64,000 bases of DNA, from positions 1 through 64,000 of the forward strand of contig NZ_RQFK01000009.1 in assembly GCF_004770765.1 (NCBI RefSeq), given 5' to 3'. Under the pieces are notes generated by a model that was not told the origin of the DNA, made no database searches, and saw only the letters and a program-made list of their open reading frames with translations. Made by a program: the position numbers and the translations under genes. This stretch comes from Leptospira noumeaensis (GTDB lineage Bacteria > Spirochaetota > Leptospiria > Leptospirales > Leptospiraceae). The first letter of the stretch is position 1; each line of letters opens with the position of its first letter. This document shows, piece after piece, positions 28,801 to 37,564 of this stretch.

Positions 28801-29712
28801 ATGAATTCACTTCTCCTGATTTCTCGATCTCCTATTTCTGATTCCATTCTTTCGAAAACCTTCCCCGATACAAAGAACGCTAGTTCCCATCCATCGGCAG
28901 AGAAAAGTCTTACGTTTGCGGATTCTCAAATATTTCGTGCGGAAAGATTTGGATTACACTGTGTAAGGTTGACCTTAAATGAATCTTTGGACAGAAACCA
29001 AGTGCTAAAAATTCGAAAGGATTTAGCCGAGTCTCAAATTGATTTTTTGTCCATTGGATCTTTATTACCAAAAAAGAAAGAATCCCTTTTCGTATTTGAT
29101 ATGGATTCCACCGTCATCAAAGAAGAAGTCATTGATGAGTTGGCAAGAAAACATGGAGTGTTTGATGCAGTTGCCACTGTTACCAAACAAGCGATGGAAG
29201 GTGGGATGGGATTTGACGAAGCCTTACGTCTGCGAGTGAAACACCTGGCCGGTCTTTCCAAAGAAAGTTTTAAAGAAGTTTATGATCTATTAACTCTGAA
29301 TGATGGGATGGAAAAGGTGTTTCAGATTGTTCCAGCCAATGGATCCAAACTGGGAATTCTCAGTGGTGGATTTACTCCTGTATTACAATTATTTTCTGAA
29401 AAGTATCCTGTAAGTTTTTACAAAGCCAACGGTTTGGAAGAAAAGAACGGATCTTTTACCGGTGAAATCTTTGGTGAGATCATCAATAGAGAAAAAAAAG
29501 AAATCTATTTAAAGAAGTATGCGAATGAACTTTCCATTCCATTGGAACAAGTGGTGGCTGTTGGTGATGGAGCCAATGACGCACTGATGCTTGGTGCGGC
29601 AGGAATTGGAATTGGCATTCACGCAAAACAAGGATTAAAAGACCAAATCACCAATTGGATCGATTTCACGGATCTGTCAGCTTTAGTCTTTCTCTTTGAG
29701 GATACGTTTTAG
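28801..29712 (+). CDS. serB: Phosphoserine phosphatase
   Basis: Final step of serine synthesis. HAD-family motifs: VFDMDSTVI (nucleophile Asp100 and acid Asp102), LSGGFTPVL (motif II serine), and GDGANDALMLGAAGIGI (motif III/IV aspartates). The roughly 95-residue N-terminal extension has no motif that I can name and resembles the regulatory extension of longer SerB proteins. The gene overlaps the convergent mutS by 30 bases. Confidence 0.94.
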   Translation: MNSLLLISRSPISDSILSKTFPDTKNASSHPSAEKSLTFADSQIFRAERFGLHCVRLTLNESLDRNQVLKIRKDLAESQIDFLSIGSLLPKKKESLFVFDMDSTVIKEEVIDELARKHGVFDAVATVTKQAMEGGMGFDEALRLRVKHLAGLSKESFKEVYDLLTLNDGMEKVFQIVPANGSKLGILSGGFTPVLQLFSEKYPVSFYKANGLEEKNGSFTGEIFGEIINREKKEIYLKKYANELSIPLEQVVAVGDGANDALMLGAAGIGIGIHAKQGLKDQITNWIDFTDLSALVFLFEDTF

Positions 29713-32205
29713 TTCATCCAAAATTGACAAAGCTTCCATCGGTGGAATTTGGTTGGGATCAATTTGTTTAAGTCTTTTTAGAACCTTCTCTTCGTTTGGT
29801 GAAATATTGGATGTAGTGTTATCCATAAGGCCAGCAAAGAGACTTGGTTCTTCGTTTTTAATTTTGATTTCTCTTTTTTTGGATTCGAGTCCGGAAAGAA
29901 TTTCCTTTGCACGATCTGAAACTGTTTCTGGGATTCCTGCAAGTTTAGCTACATAAATTCCAAAAGACTGTTTGGATTTCCCGCGTTTGACTTTTTTTAA
30001 GAATAAGATTTCTCCTTCTTTTTCAAATGTATCCAAATACAAATTAAAGATCCCATTTCCTTTTTCTAGTTCCGTTAACTCATGGTAGTGAGTGGCAAAG
30101 ATAGTTTTTGGTTTAGGAAACTTTGCAGATAAAAATTCCAAAATAGCCCATGCGATGGAAAGACCGTCATAGGTAGAAGTTCCCCGACCCACTTCATCAA
30201 AGAGAATGAGGCTATTTTCGGAAAATTGATTTAAGATGGTGGCTGTCTCTTTCATCTCTACAAAAAACGTAGACTCACCTTTCGTGAGGTTATCTCCAGA
30301 ACCAATCCGAGTGAAGATCCTGTCCACAACGGCAAGGGAGGCTTTTTTTGCCGGAACATAGGAACCCATTTGGAATAAGATTTGGTTGATCGCAATTTGG
30401 CGCATAAAGGTGGACTTCCCGGCCATATTGGGGCCGGTTAACACGGCAATGGCGTTGTCAGTCGGATTCAGTTCTAAACTATTGGGTACAAAACGTTCGC
30501 CGATAGGTAAAAATGTTTCTACAACAGGGTGGCGTGATTCGGAATAATTCAAAATTCCATCATTACGAATCTCAGGCCTTGTCCACTGGTATTCTTCTTT
30601 GGTTTCTGTGAGAGAAAGATGGTAATCCAAAGATGCAACTTCTGTCGAAAGAGTTAAAAATTCTTCATATAAAGAAATACAATGTGCAACTAGTTCTTCG
30701 AATTTTTCTTTTTCGATTCTTTCTATAATTTCATCTGCTTGGAGAATGGCTCGTTCTAGGTCTTCTAATTCGGGTGAAGTGAATCTTTCTCCAGTAACAA
30801 GTGTTTGTTTTTTAAGAAAATGTGCAGGAACGTCTTTGGCTTGTGCTTTAGAAATTTCGATAAAGTATCCCAGGATTTTATTGTAACGAATTTTTAGAGA
30901 AGAAATGCCTGATGCTTTTTTTTCCTTCTCTTCCAATTCTAAAATCCAATCTTTTCCTTTTTCTCGGGCAAGGATGGCATCATCGTATTCTTTATTGAAT
31001 CCTGCTTTCAGAAAGGGAGAGTTCCCAAGAAATACAGGAAGTTCTCCCTCGAAGAGGGTATCAAAAAAAACTTTCGATAAAGTATTTAGTTCTTTAGGGA
31101 GTTTTGAAAAATCATAACCAATTCCATCCAGTATGGTTTTGATTGTATTTGTGGATTCTAAACTTTTATCGATCCCACGGAAGTCGCGGGGTAGAGCTTT
31201 TCCTACACGAAAACGGGTGAGAACTCGTTCTAAGTCGATGAGATCACCTAACAATTCTTTAATTTTTTGCCTTTCTTTTTTATTGGCGGATAGGATTTCT
31301 ATTTTGTCCCAATGGGATTTGATTTTGTTTTCATCTCTTGTGGGAAATAGAATTCTTTGTTTGAGGTACCTTTTGCCAGTGGCCGTAATACACCGGTTGA
31401 GAACACCAAACAAAGTATGGTTTTTGTCATTTGGATTTTCTACAAGTTCTAGATGGGAGACGGTTTGTTCATCCAAAATCAGATAATCGTTTTCATCAAT
31501 GCGTCTCGGTGATTTGAAAACAAAGTTTTGTTTTCGGTAATTATACTGAAGATACGCATCAAGAACATGGACTACGGTATCAATTCCAGCTCCTTTTTTT
31601 TTCGGTAGGTAGTCGGGAGGAATTTTGGAAAGGATGATTTTTGATTCTCTGGAGAGTGGCGGTAATTCATCCGTATAGATAATTTCTTTTGGTGAAAATC
31701 GTTTGATGGTATCGTTGATTCTTTCTGTTTCATTTTCTGCAAAAAAGAAATATAAAAGTTCTGAAGTCGAAACATCAGCGAACGCTAAGTAAACGGATTT
31801 TTTTTCTTTGTAGTATAAAGACAAATAGTTGTTTTGATATCCGCCAAGAAGGTTGTCTTCCACCACTGTTCCTGGTGTGATGATTCGCACCACTTCCCTC
31901 GACATGATTTTTGCTTTGGGATCTTCGGGTTTTGTTTGTTCACAAACCACTACTTTTTTACCCGCTGCAATCAGCCTGGAAATATAACTTTCAGTGGCAT
32001 GGTAAGGAATCCCTGCCATAGGAATTTGGTTTTGGCGTTTGGTGAGAGTGATGTCTAAAATCTGCGCTGCAATTTTTGCATCGTCCAAAAACATTTCATA
32101 AAAATCACCCATACGAAAGAATACAATCCCATCAGGGTGTTGTTCTTTCACTTCCGTGTATTGGCGCATGACCGGAGTGTTCAATGCTTCATAGTTTTCG
32201 GACAT
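29683..32205 (-). CDS. mutS: DNA mismatch repair protein MutS
   Basis: Recognises mismatches and starts repair. At 840 residues it has the full MutS1 plan: a mismatch-reading domain with the Phe-x-Glu motif (FRMGDFYEMF), connector and clamp domains, and a C-terminal ATPase with P-loop TGPNMAGKST (about residue 590), then LFDEVGRGTSTYDG and ATHYHEL. It overlaps trpF upstream by 17 bases and serB (convergent) by 30. mutL is not in the window. Confidence 0.97.
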   Translation of the reverse strand: MSENYEALNTPVMRQYTEVKEQHPDGIVFFRMGDFYEMFLDDAKIAAQILDITLTKRQNQIPMAGIPYHATESYISRLIAAGKKVVVCEQTKPEDPKAKIMSREVVRIITPGTVVEDNLLGGYQNNYLSLYYKEKKSVYLAFADVSTSELLYFFFAENETERINDTIKRFSPKEIIYTDELPPLSRESKIILSKIPPDYLPKKKGAGIDTVVHVLDAYLQYNYRKQNFVFKSPRRIDENDYLILDEQTVSHLELVENPNDKNHTLFGVLNRCITATGKRYLKQRILFPTRDENKIKSHWDKIEILSANKKERQKIKELLGDLIDLERVLTRFRVGKALPRDFRGIDKSLESTNTIKTILDGIGYDFSKLPKELNTLSKVFFDTLFEGELPVFLGNSPFLKAGFNKEYDDAILAREKGKDWILELEEKEKKASGISSLKIRYNKILGYFIEISKAQAKDVPAHFLKKQTLVTGERFTSPELEDLERAILQADEIIERIEKEKFEELVAHCISLYEEFLTLSTEVASLDYHLSLTETKEEYQWTRPEIRNDGILNYSESRHPVVETFLPIGERFVPNSLELNPTDNAIAVLTGPNMAGKSTFMRQIAINQILFQMGSYVPAKKASLAVVDRIFTRIGSGDNLTKGESTFFVEMKETATILNQFSENSLILFDEVGRGTSTYDGLSIAWAILEFLSAKFPKPKTIFATHYHELTELEKGNGIFNLYLDTFEKEGEILFLKKVKRGKSKQSFGIYVAKLAGIPETVSDRAKEILSGLESKKREIKIKNEEPSLFAGLMDNTTSNISPNEEKVLKRLKQIDPNQIPPMEALSILDELKRILKEKD

Positions 32206-32821
32206 TGTGTACCAATTCTTTTATTTTATTTGGATCTTTTTTCCCATCTGTTTCGACACCACTTGCCACATCGATTCCATAAGGGCGAACGGTTTCTAAA
32301 GCAGTTTTTACATTGGTTGGTGTAATTCCACCAGCAAGTAAGAAGGGTCGTTTTACGGATGTTACATATTCCCAAGGGAAAGTATGCCCAGTTCCCCCAC
32401 CGAAGTTTTTGTTATAACTGTCGAGAATGACTAAATCGGATTTAGGTTCCAGATCTTCATCAGAAGTTACTATCTCTTGGATACGAATGGCAGGTAGGAG
32501 TGATTTTGTTTCTGTTAGATCTTCCCAAAGTTCTTGTGTAAGAAATTTGTCACCACGAATGAGTTGGATGAGGTCTGGTTTTAAACTATTTTTTAAACTT
32601 TGAATTTCACTGGGGGAGTTTTCAAAAAATAAAAATACTAATTTAGGGAACCCAGAATTGTTTCTGATTTTGAGCAAACTTTCGGCAGTTCCTTCATGGA
32701 TCTGCCTTGGGGAACGTGGGGAAAAGTTTAGGCCTACAAAATCAACTTGGAGATCCACACAGAGTTCGAGTGTGGCCAGGTCTTTGATTCCACAGATTTT
32801 GATTTTGTATCCGGTTCCCAT
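32189..32821 (-). CDS. trpF: Phosphoribosylanthranilate isomerase
   Basis: Isomerises PRA to CdRP in tryptophan synthesis. TIM-barrel motifs: KIKICGIK with the catalytic cysteine, DFVGLNFSPRSPRQI, LLAGGITPTNV, and DVASGVE with the catalytic aspartate. No other trp gene is near. ATG 32821 (MGTGYKIKICG) gives the usual N-terminus. A TTG at 32842 overlapping the TetR stop would add seven residues and allow translational coupling. An 18-base perfect palindrome covers the ATG. Confidence 0.93.
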   Translation of the reverse strand: MGTGYKIKICGIKDLATLELCVDLQVDFVGLNFSPRSPRQIHEGTAESLLKIRNNSGFPKLVFLFFENSPSEIQSLKNSLKPDLIQLIRGDKFLTQELWEDLTETKSLLPAIRIQEIVTSDEDLEPKSDLVILDSYNKNFGGGTGHTFPWEYVTSVKRPFLLAGGITPTNVKTALETVRPYGIDVASGVETDGKKDPNKIKELVHNVRKL

Positions 32822-32830
32822 ATGGGAACC
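32813..32830. repeat. 18-bp perfect palindrome over the trpF start
   Basis: GGTTCCCATATGGGAACC is its own reverse complement and includes the trpF ATG. It has no loop, so as DNA it suits a dimeric protein. It may equally be coincidence in a coding region. It is unlike the inverted repeat found before the TetR gene. Confidence 0.5.
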
Positions 32831-32838
32831 AGATTGAA

Positions 32839-33459
32839 TCAACTCAGATCAGAGGCAATCGATCCTTTGTATCCGTAATGCAAAAATTTAAGGAAACTAT
32901 CCTGATAGAACAACATATCCTCTTTGGAAATTCCTTGTCGTACCATTTGGACGAAGATGTTCAAAAAGAAAGAAAGGATGTTCCTTACGACAAACTCACT
33001 CACTTCTCCCTTGTAACTAGGTGTTTTTTGTTTGAAGGAAGTGTATTGATCAAAATTGATTTTTGTAAGACGAGTGAGGACGGTATCGGGAAATTCCTCT
33101 AGATGTGACCCCTGTGATTTAGTTAACAAAAGGATAAAATCATCTCGATTGGAGTCCACATATTCGAGTGCAATGTGAAATCGTTCTTGCCAGGCTTCAT
33201 AACTGTCGTTAAATCTTTTTTCGAAATAATCTGGATGGGAAACATAAGCAAAAGCTTTCTCCATCCCAGAAAGAACTGGTTGTAAAATCTCTGTTAGAAG
33301 GTGTTCTTTGTTTTCGAAGTAATTGTAGATATTACTCGTGGAGACCTTTGCCTTTTTGGCAATGGTTCGCATACTTGCTTTCTCAAAACCGAGTTGGATG
33401 AATTCTTCTCGAGCCGCTTGTAAGATTTCTTTTCGTGTATGTTCTTTGGGAGTTTGCAT
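32839..33459 (-). CDS. TetR-family transcriptional regulator
   Basis: A 206-residue regulator. The N-terminal DNA-binding domain is typical: EILQAAREEFIQLGFEKASM, then TIAKKAKVSTSNIYNYFENKEHLL (helix-turn-helix about residues 28-50). The ligand domain is divergent and its ligand is unknown. It is the first gene of a run with trpF and mutS, and its stop overlaps the possible TTG start of trpF. An inverted repeat directly upstream of its ATG is a candidate autoregulatory operator. Confidence 0.93.
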   Translation of the reverse strand: MQTPKEHTRKEILQAAREEFIQLGFEKASMRTIAKKAKVSTSNIYNYFENKEHLLTEILQPVLSGMEKAFAYVSHPDYFEKRFNDSYEAWQERFHIALEYVDSNRDDFILLLTKSQGSHLEEFPDTVLTRLTKINFDQYTSFKQKTPSYKGEVSEFVVRNILSFFLNIFVQMVRQGISKEDMLFYQDSFLKFLHYGYKGSIASDLS

Positions 33460-33460
33460 G

Positions 33461-33502
33461 ATCCTGAACGTTGTTTCCTAAAAGAACAATGTCGTTCAGG
33501 AT
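33461..33502. promoter_or_regulatory. Inverted repeat upstream of the TetR-trpF-mutS run
   Basis: Arms ATCCTGAACG (33461-33470) and CGTTCAGGAT (33493-33502) are perfect. Inside them a second TTGTT/AACAA pair extends the symmetry with a three-base offset. It lies one base before the TetR ATG and covers the only ribosome-binding-like AGGA. It could be the TetR operator, an mRNA hairpin controlling translation, or both. No T-run follows, so it is not a standard folC terminator. Confidence 0.65.
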
Positions 33503-33521
33503 TCATTTGTAAAGTTTAATT

Positions 33522-34721
33522 TTACATGTTTATTGTATTTTGTATCAAATTTGCCACAATTCCATACAACCGAAAACTTCCTAACACCAAAACTGGAGAT
33601 CTGCCTTGGAATAGGGTTTTTATGTCCTCTTCGGTCTGAACCCGGACAGTTTTAGTTTTTAGGGCTTTTGGAAGTTCGGAAAAAGTTCCAAAACCTGGGC
33701 CCTCCCAAAGATAAAGAGACTCAAGTGGGAGATTTTCTAGAGCTAACAAAATCCCTTCTCGGTCCTTGTCCGGTAGACTACCCAAAACAATCACAAACGA
33801 TTTATGAGTCAGTGAAAACTCAAGAGTAGTGGTGGCGACAGCTACTGGATTGTGAGCAGGATCAAAAACAATTTCAGGAGATTTTTGTAGAACTTCCATT
33901 CTTCCTCGTGGTCGGTCTACGCTTTCAAAGGAAATTGATTTTAGTTTGGATTCGAATTCCGGAAACAGATCGCTAAGGGTATTTTTAGAAAAAAGAAAGT
34001 TAGTTTCTAAATAGGTTGGTTTTTTTTCGAGAGGAAGGATCTGAAGCAGTGTTTTATTTTCCGAAAAATTTTGAATGATGGTTTTTAGGGATTCATCCTC
34101 TGGATCCATCACCACTAACTTCCGACAAACATCTGTTATAATTCCCAACTTTTCTAAACAAATTTTTTCTTTGGTATCACCTAAAATTTCAGAATGATCC
34201 AATCCAATTTTGGTGAGTATTACAAATTCTGCCTCAACTAGTTTTGTGGCATCAAGCCTTCCCCCAAGCCCCGCTTCCCAAATTTCAAATTCTGTTTTTT
34301 CTTCGGCAAAGTAGAGGTAAGAAAACACTGTCAAAAACTCAAAATAGGAAAGTGACTTAAATTTTTCTAAGTTGGGAAGGATCGTTTTGACGAAGAATGA
34401 TTCCACATCTTCATCTTTGGGAAGGATTGGTTTCCCAGCTTGAAAGATTTGAAACCGTTCCAAAGGTGAGAGTAGGTGTGGTGAAGTATAAAGTCCTGTT
34501 TTGAATCCTAAAACTGATAACAGAGAGGCTAAATAATGTGAGGTAGAACCTTTCCCATTGGTTCCTACAACACTGATACGAATGGGTTTGTGTAGATTTT
34601 GTTTGGGTTTTATGAATTGGAAAAGTTCGGAAAGGCCATCTAAAGAATAGGATTGAAAGACATTGAAGTTTCTTGTTTTTTCTATATTTTGGAGGCTATG
34701 TAAAAAATCTAAAAACTGCAT
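33522..34721 (-). CDS. folC: Folylpolyglutamate / dihydrofolate synthase
   Basis: Adds glutamate to dihydropteroate and folates (Mur-ligase fold, 399 residues). The P-loop VVGTNGKGST is followed by GLYTSPHL and ERFQI, the usual FolC N-terminal set. LGGRLDATK and DPAHNPVA mark the central and C-terminal domains. It lies 40 bases after aroE on the same strand. Confidence 0.94.
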   Translation of the reverse strand: MQFLDFLHSLQNIEKTRNFNVFQSYSLDGLSELFQFIKPKQNLHKPIRISVVGTNGKGSTSHYLASLLSVLGFKTGLYTSPHLLSPLERFQIFQAGKPILPKDEDVESFFVKTILPNLEKFKSLSYFEFLTVFSYLYFAEEKTEFEIWEAGLGGRLDATKLVEAEFVILTKIGLDHSEILGDTKEKICLEKLGIITDVCRKLVVMDPEDESLKTIIQNFSENKTLLQILPLEKKPTYLETNFLFSKNTLSDLFPEFESKLKSISFESVDRPRGRMEVLQKSPEIVFDPAHNPVAVATTTLEFSLTHKSFVIVLGSLPDKDREGILLALENLPLESLYLWEGPGFGTFSELPKALKTKTVRVQTEEDIKTLFQGRSPVLVLGSFRLYGIVANLIQNTINM

Positions 34722-34761
34722 GGTTAATTCTTTTGCGAATCTTAAAGTGAAGATCCTAGAT

Positions 34762-35652
34762 TTAATATCTGTTTTTCAATTGTTTTAATAATAAGGATTC
34801 TACTTTTTTTATCCATTTAGTTTTGACTTCTAAATTTGTAAAGAGTTCGAATTGTCTGATTCCTTGGTAAAGTAACATATGATATCCAGGAATAATCTCT
34901 GCCTTTTTTTTCTTTGCTTGTTTGACCAAATCAGTCTCTAACGGATTGTAAACAATGTCGAATAACGTATGTTTTTTGGTAAAAAAGTTTTTGTGAAGTA
35001 ACGGTTCTCCCCCAATTCCTTTCATTCCAACGGGTGTAGTATGAATGACCAGGTCGTAATTCTCTGCTTCTTTAAGGCTTTCTTCTTGAGTAGTCACTTC
35101 TAGCCAATCTGGATTTTCTAACGATTGTAAGATCTCTTTGGTTGCGGATTCATTTCTTGCGAGTATTTTTACCTTTCTGTGGATCTTTCCATTCCCAATA
35201 TTTTGTTTGAGAGATTCTGCAATTGCAAAAAGAATCCCTTTCGCACTTCCACCACTCCCGATTACCAAAATTTGTTTTTCGATTACAGGATCTAAGAGTT
35301 TGGGATCCGATTTTAGAATGGATGTAACAGCACCAGTTCCATCAGTGTTTACTGCTTGGATTCCGTCACGGAAGAGCAATGTATTGGATGAGCCCATTGT
35401 CTTTGAGGTAGTACAAACATCGTTCGCTTGTGAGTATGCCCATTCTTTGAAAGGAATCGTAACAGATACACCTTTGACACCCAAGTCAATGAGAGGACGT
35501 AGACCTATCTCTTTCCAATTTTGGTTTTCAAATACTAGATACACTCCATCATATCCAGAGAGTTGGAATAGGGTGTTATGAATCCAAGGGGAAAGGGTAT
35601 GTCCTAAGGGATACCCTAAGATGCCAAATATCTCTGTGTGTTTTGAATACAA
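34762..35652 (-). CDS. aroE: Shikimate dehydrogenase
   Basis: NADP-dependent reduction of 3-dehydroshikimate in the chorismate pathway. Substrate motifs GYPLGHTLSPWIHN and TIPFKE (catalytic Lys) and the catalytic Asp in VNTDGTGAV are present. The nucleotide loop is GSGGSAKG. At 296 residues it is normal to slightly long. It forms a pair with folC and is divergent from the small membrane protein gene at 35728. Confidence 0.95.
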   Translation of the reverse strand: MYSKHTEIFGILGYPLGHTLSPWIHNTLFQLSGYDGVYLVFENQNWKEIGLRPLIDLGVKGVSVTIPFKEWAYSQANDVCTTSKTMGSSNTLLFRDGIQAVNTDGTGAVTSILKSDPKLLDPVIEKQILVIGSGGSAKGILFAIAESLKQNIGNGKIHRKVKILARNESATKEILQSLENPDWLEVTTQEESLKEAENYDLVIHTTPVGMKGIGGEPLLHKNFFTKKHTLFDIVYNPLETDLVKQAKKKKAEIIPGYHMLLYQGIRQFELFTNLEVKTKWIKKVESLLLKQLKNRY

Positions 35653-35727
35653 AGAAAACCTCTTTTTTTTATCTTATGGACTTACGAACTGCTTACCGAA
35701 AATAGGTAATAGACAGGTACAAGAACA

Positions 35728-36072
35728 ATGATTTCATTACCGCTTGCCGCACCATCTGAGCCATGGACCATTCTCGTAGATATTTTATTCTTTTTTCTCG
35801 CATCCGCAGCCTGTGCCTATTATTTTTATTATTATAAACGTAAAGACTTACTCGGGAAATTTTGGGGATCCACATTTGTCGCTGGAATTGGTGCATTGAT
35901 CGTTTTTGCAACCTTTCAAACTTATATCCGCGATATCATTATGTGGCTCATGTCTCCAAAAATTGGATCCACTCAATTATCCAACGTGAACTTGGTTGCC
36001 ATCTTTCTTGGTGGATTTACTGCTCTTTACATCATGAACCGAATCAACCATAACAAAGAAAGAAGAGATTGA
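35728..36072 (+). CDS. Small membrane protein of unknown function
   Basis: A 114-residue protein with three predicted membrane helices (about residues 15-35, 48-66 and 86-104) and a highly charged C-terminus (NRINHNKERRD). I do not recognise a family. Its last 96 bases overlap the 3' end of the convergent glycosyltransferase gene, an unusually long overlap. Hydrophobic pattern and start position support a real gene. Confidence 0.75.
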   Translation: MISLPLAAPSEPWTILVDILFFFLASAACAYYFYYYKRKDLLGKFWGSTFVAGIGALIVFATFQTYIRDIIMWLMSPKIGSTQLSNVNLVAIFLGGFTALYIMNRINHNKERRD

Positions 36073-36819
36073 TTTCGATTTTTCATATAACTTTAAGTAT
36101 TTAAGAAAATTATAATAAAACCCTAGAAGGGCGAGAACAAATCCTTGTTTCCCATCTAGGATTCCCAACCGAATCCAATACATATAAAAACCTTTAAAAC
36201 AAGCTTTTAAAAAAGCCCAAAACACAGAGCTAGTTTTTCCTTTTCTAAACTCTTCTTCCGCAAACAAACTGGAATAACGGTCTATAAATTGTAAATGATC
36301 GGATATATTTTTATAGGAATAATGATAAAGTGGGTTTTTTAATTTGATTGGTTTTCCGGAAAGTTTGACTCTTTCATGCACCAAACCACCGCTAAACTCT
36401 CCAGCCGTTTTTTTGAACAATCGAATTTGGTAGTTTGGATAGTATCCACCAAACCGAATCCATTTTCCTAAATAATAAGTAAGTCTAGGGACAAGATATC
36501 CAACGGATTCTAATTTGTTTTCTGTAAATAACTCTGTGATTTCTGATTTTAAACCATCGGATACCACTTCATCGGCATCAATGGCAAGAACCCAATCGTA
36601 TTTCGTTTGTTCGATGGCAAAGTTCTTTTGATCCGCGTAGTTGTCGAACTTACGGAAAAAAACACGCGCACCTAAAGATTTAGCAATCTCAACTGTTTTA
36701 TCAGTGGAACCAGAATCGATGACGATAATATCCTCGATAAAAGAAAGGGCAACGAGTGTGCGAGAGATGTTATCCTCTTCGTTGAGGGTAATGATGGCAC
36801 AGGATAAAGGAAGGGGCAT
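35977..36819 (-). CDS. Family 2 glycosyltransferase (WaaE/KdtX-like)
   Basis: A 280-residue GT-A fold enzyme. CAIITLNEEDNISRTL and VIDSGSTDKT are the nucleotide-sugar region. WVLAIDADEVVSDGL has the metal-binding Asp81-x-Asp83, followed by the acceptor-side segment YPNYQIRLFKK. Close relatives such as WaaE add sugars to lipopolysaccharide core. The conserved part ends near residue 250. The last 30 residues are encoded within the overlap with the opposite gene and may be a species-specific tail. Confidence 0.9.
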   Translation of the reverse strand: MPLPLSCAIITLNEEDNISRTLVALSFIEDIIVIDSGSTDKTVEIAKSLGARVFFRKFDNYADQKNFAIEQTKYDWVLAIDADEVVSDGLKSEITELFTENKLESVGYLVPRLTYYLGKWIRFGGYYPNYQIRLFKKTAGEFSGGLVHERVKLSGKPIKLKNPLYHYSYKNISDHLQFIDRYSSLFAEEEFRKGKTSSVFWAFLKACFKGFYMYWIRLGILDGKQGFVLALLGFYYNFLKYLKLYEKSKSISSFFVMVDSVHDVKSSKSTKKDGNQVHVG

Positions 36820-36822
36820 AAT

Positions 36823-37527
36823 TTAAATTTGATTGGGGTCGCGGACGGAGATGAACTTATCAGAGAGTGGAATTTCCAACCGAGCAATGGTGGAATCTTC
36901 ACCGATGATGATACGAAAGAAATTGGGGTCGATACCTTCCCCTTTGAGCATGATGAGGATGAGGGCAAGACCAAGACCTGCTCCTTCTGTGGTATCAGCG
37001 TTGTCCATGTAGAACTGTGCGATGTCATCATATACCATTCCTTTTTCCAATCGTTCTCGGATGGCTTTTTCTTCTTCTTTGGCAATGGGTGTGTTGTTGA
37101 TGACTTCGATGGTGATTCCATCGTCATTGAATTTAAAATTAATTAAACAGTAGTATCCTTTCTTTTTGGCCTTCATCCCAAATTCGTTGGACATCTCTTC
37201 GGAAAACATTTCGCGATACTCTCTGACTCCCCTTGCATACTGCGAAGGGTTTAACATACTGTATCCGCGTTCTTCAAAAAAGACACGTTTTTGGTTGGCT
37301 TTGCAGGCATTGATTGCCAGTTCTTTGATGATGGTATAGAGAGTAGGGACAAGAGTGGGATAGGTAAGGCGATCTAAGATGAGACCAACGGCCTCCTTGA
37401 TGTGTTCCTCAACGGATTTGGAGACTCGGTGAGTCTTTAGCGAGAGAATTTTCCCATTTTCGATGTGTAATTTGATGTGATCAGAAATCTCGCTTGTTTC
37501 CTTTCCCATACCCGAAATCTTTTCCAT
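36823..37527 (-). CDS. Stand-alone GHKL/HATPase-fold protein
   Basis: About 234 residues. IIKELAINACKANQ (Asn73) resembles the N box and TEGAGLGLALILIML (about 180-194) the G box of histidine-kinase ATPase domains. The D-box aspartate is not obvious: the strand reads VINNTPI. There is no phospho-acceptor domain. I choose ATG 37527 (MEKISGMGKE) because the upstream extension to 37620 is antisense to the signal peptide of the next gene. It is four bases from the glycosyltransferase gene. Role unknown. Confidence 0.8.
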   Translation of the reverse strand: MEKISGMGKETSEISDHIKLHIENGKILSLKTHRVSKSVEEHIKEAVGLILDRLTYPTLVPTLYTIIKELAINACKANQKRVFFEERGYSMLNPSQYARGVREYREMFSEEMSNEFGMKAKKKGYYCLINFKFNDDGITIEVINNTPIAKEEEKAIRERLEKGMVYDDIAQFYMDNADTTEGAGLGLALILIMLKGEGIDPNFFRIIIGEDSTIARLEIPLSDKFISVRDPNQI

Positions 37528-37564
37528 TCTAGTCCTTACTGTCAAGGTAACTAAGACCGCTAGT

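Noticed and set aside
33461..33502. Rho-independent terminator of folC
   Set aside because: The stem is strong but no T-run follows in the folC direction and the repeat abuts the TetR start; a regulatory role is more likely.
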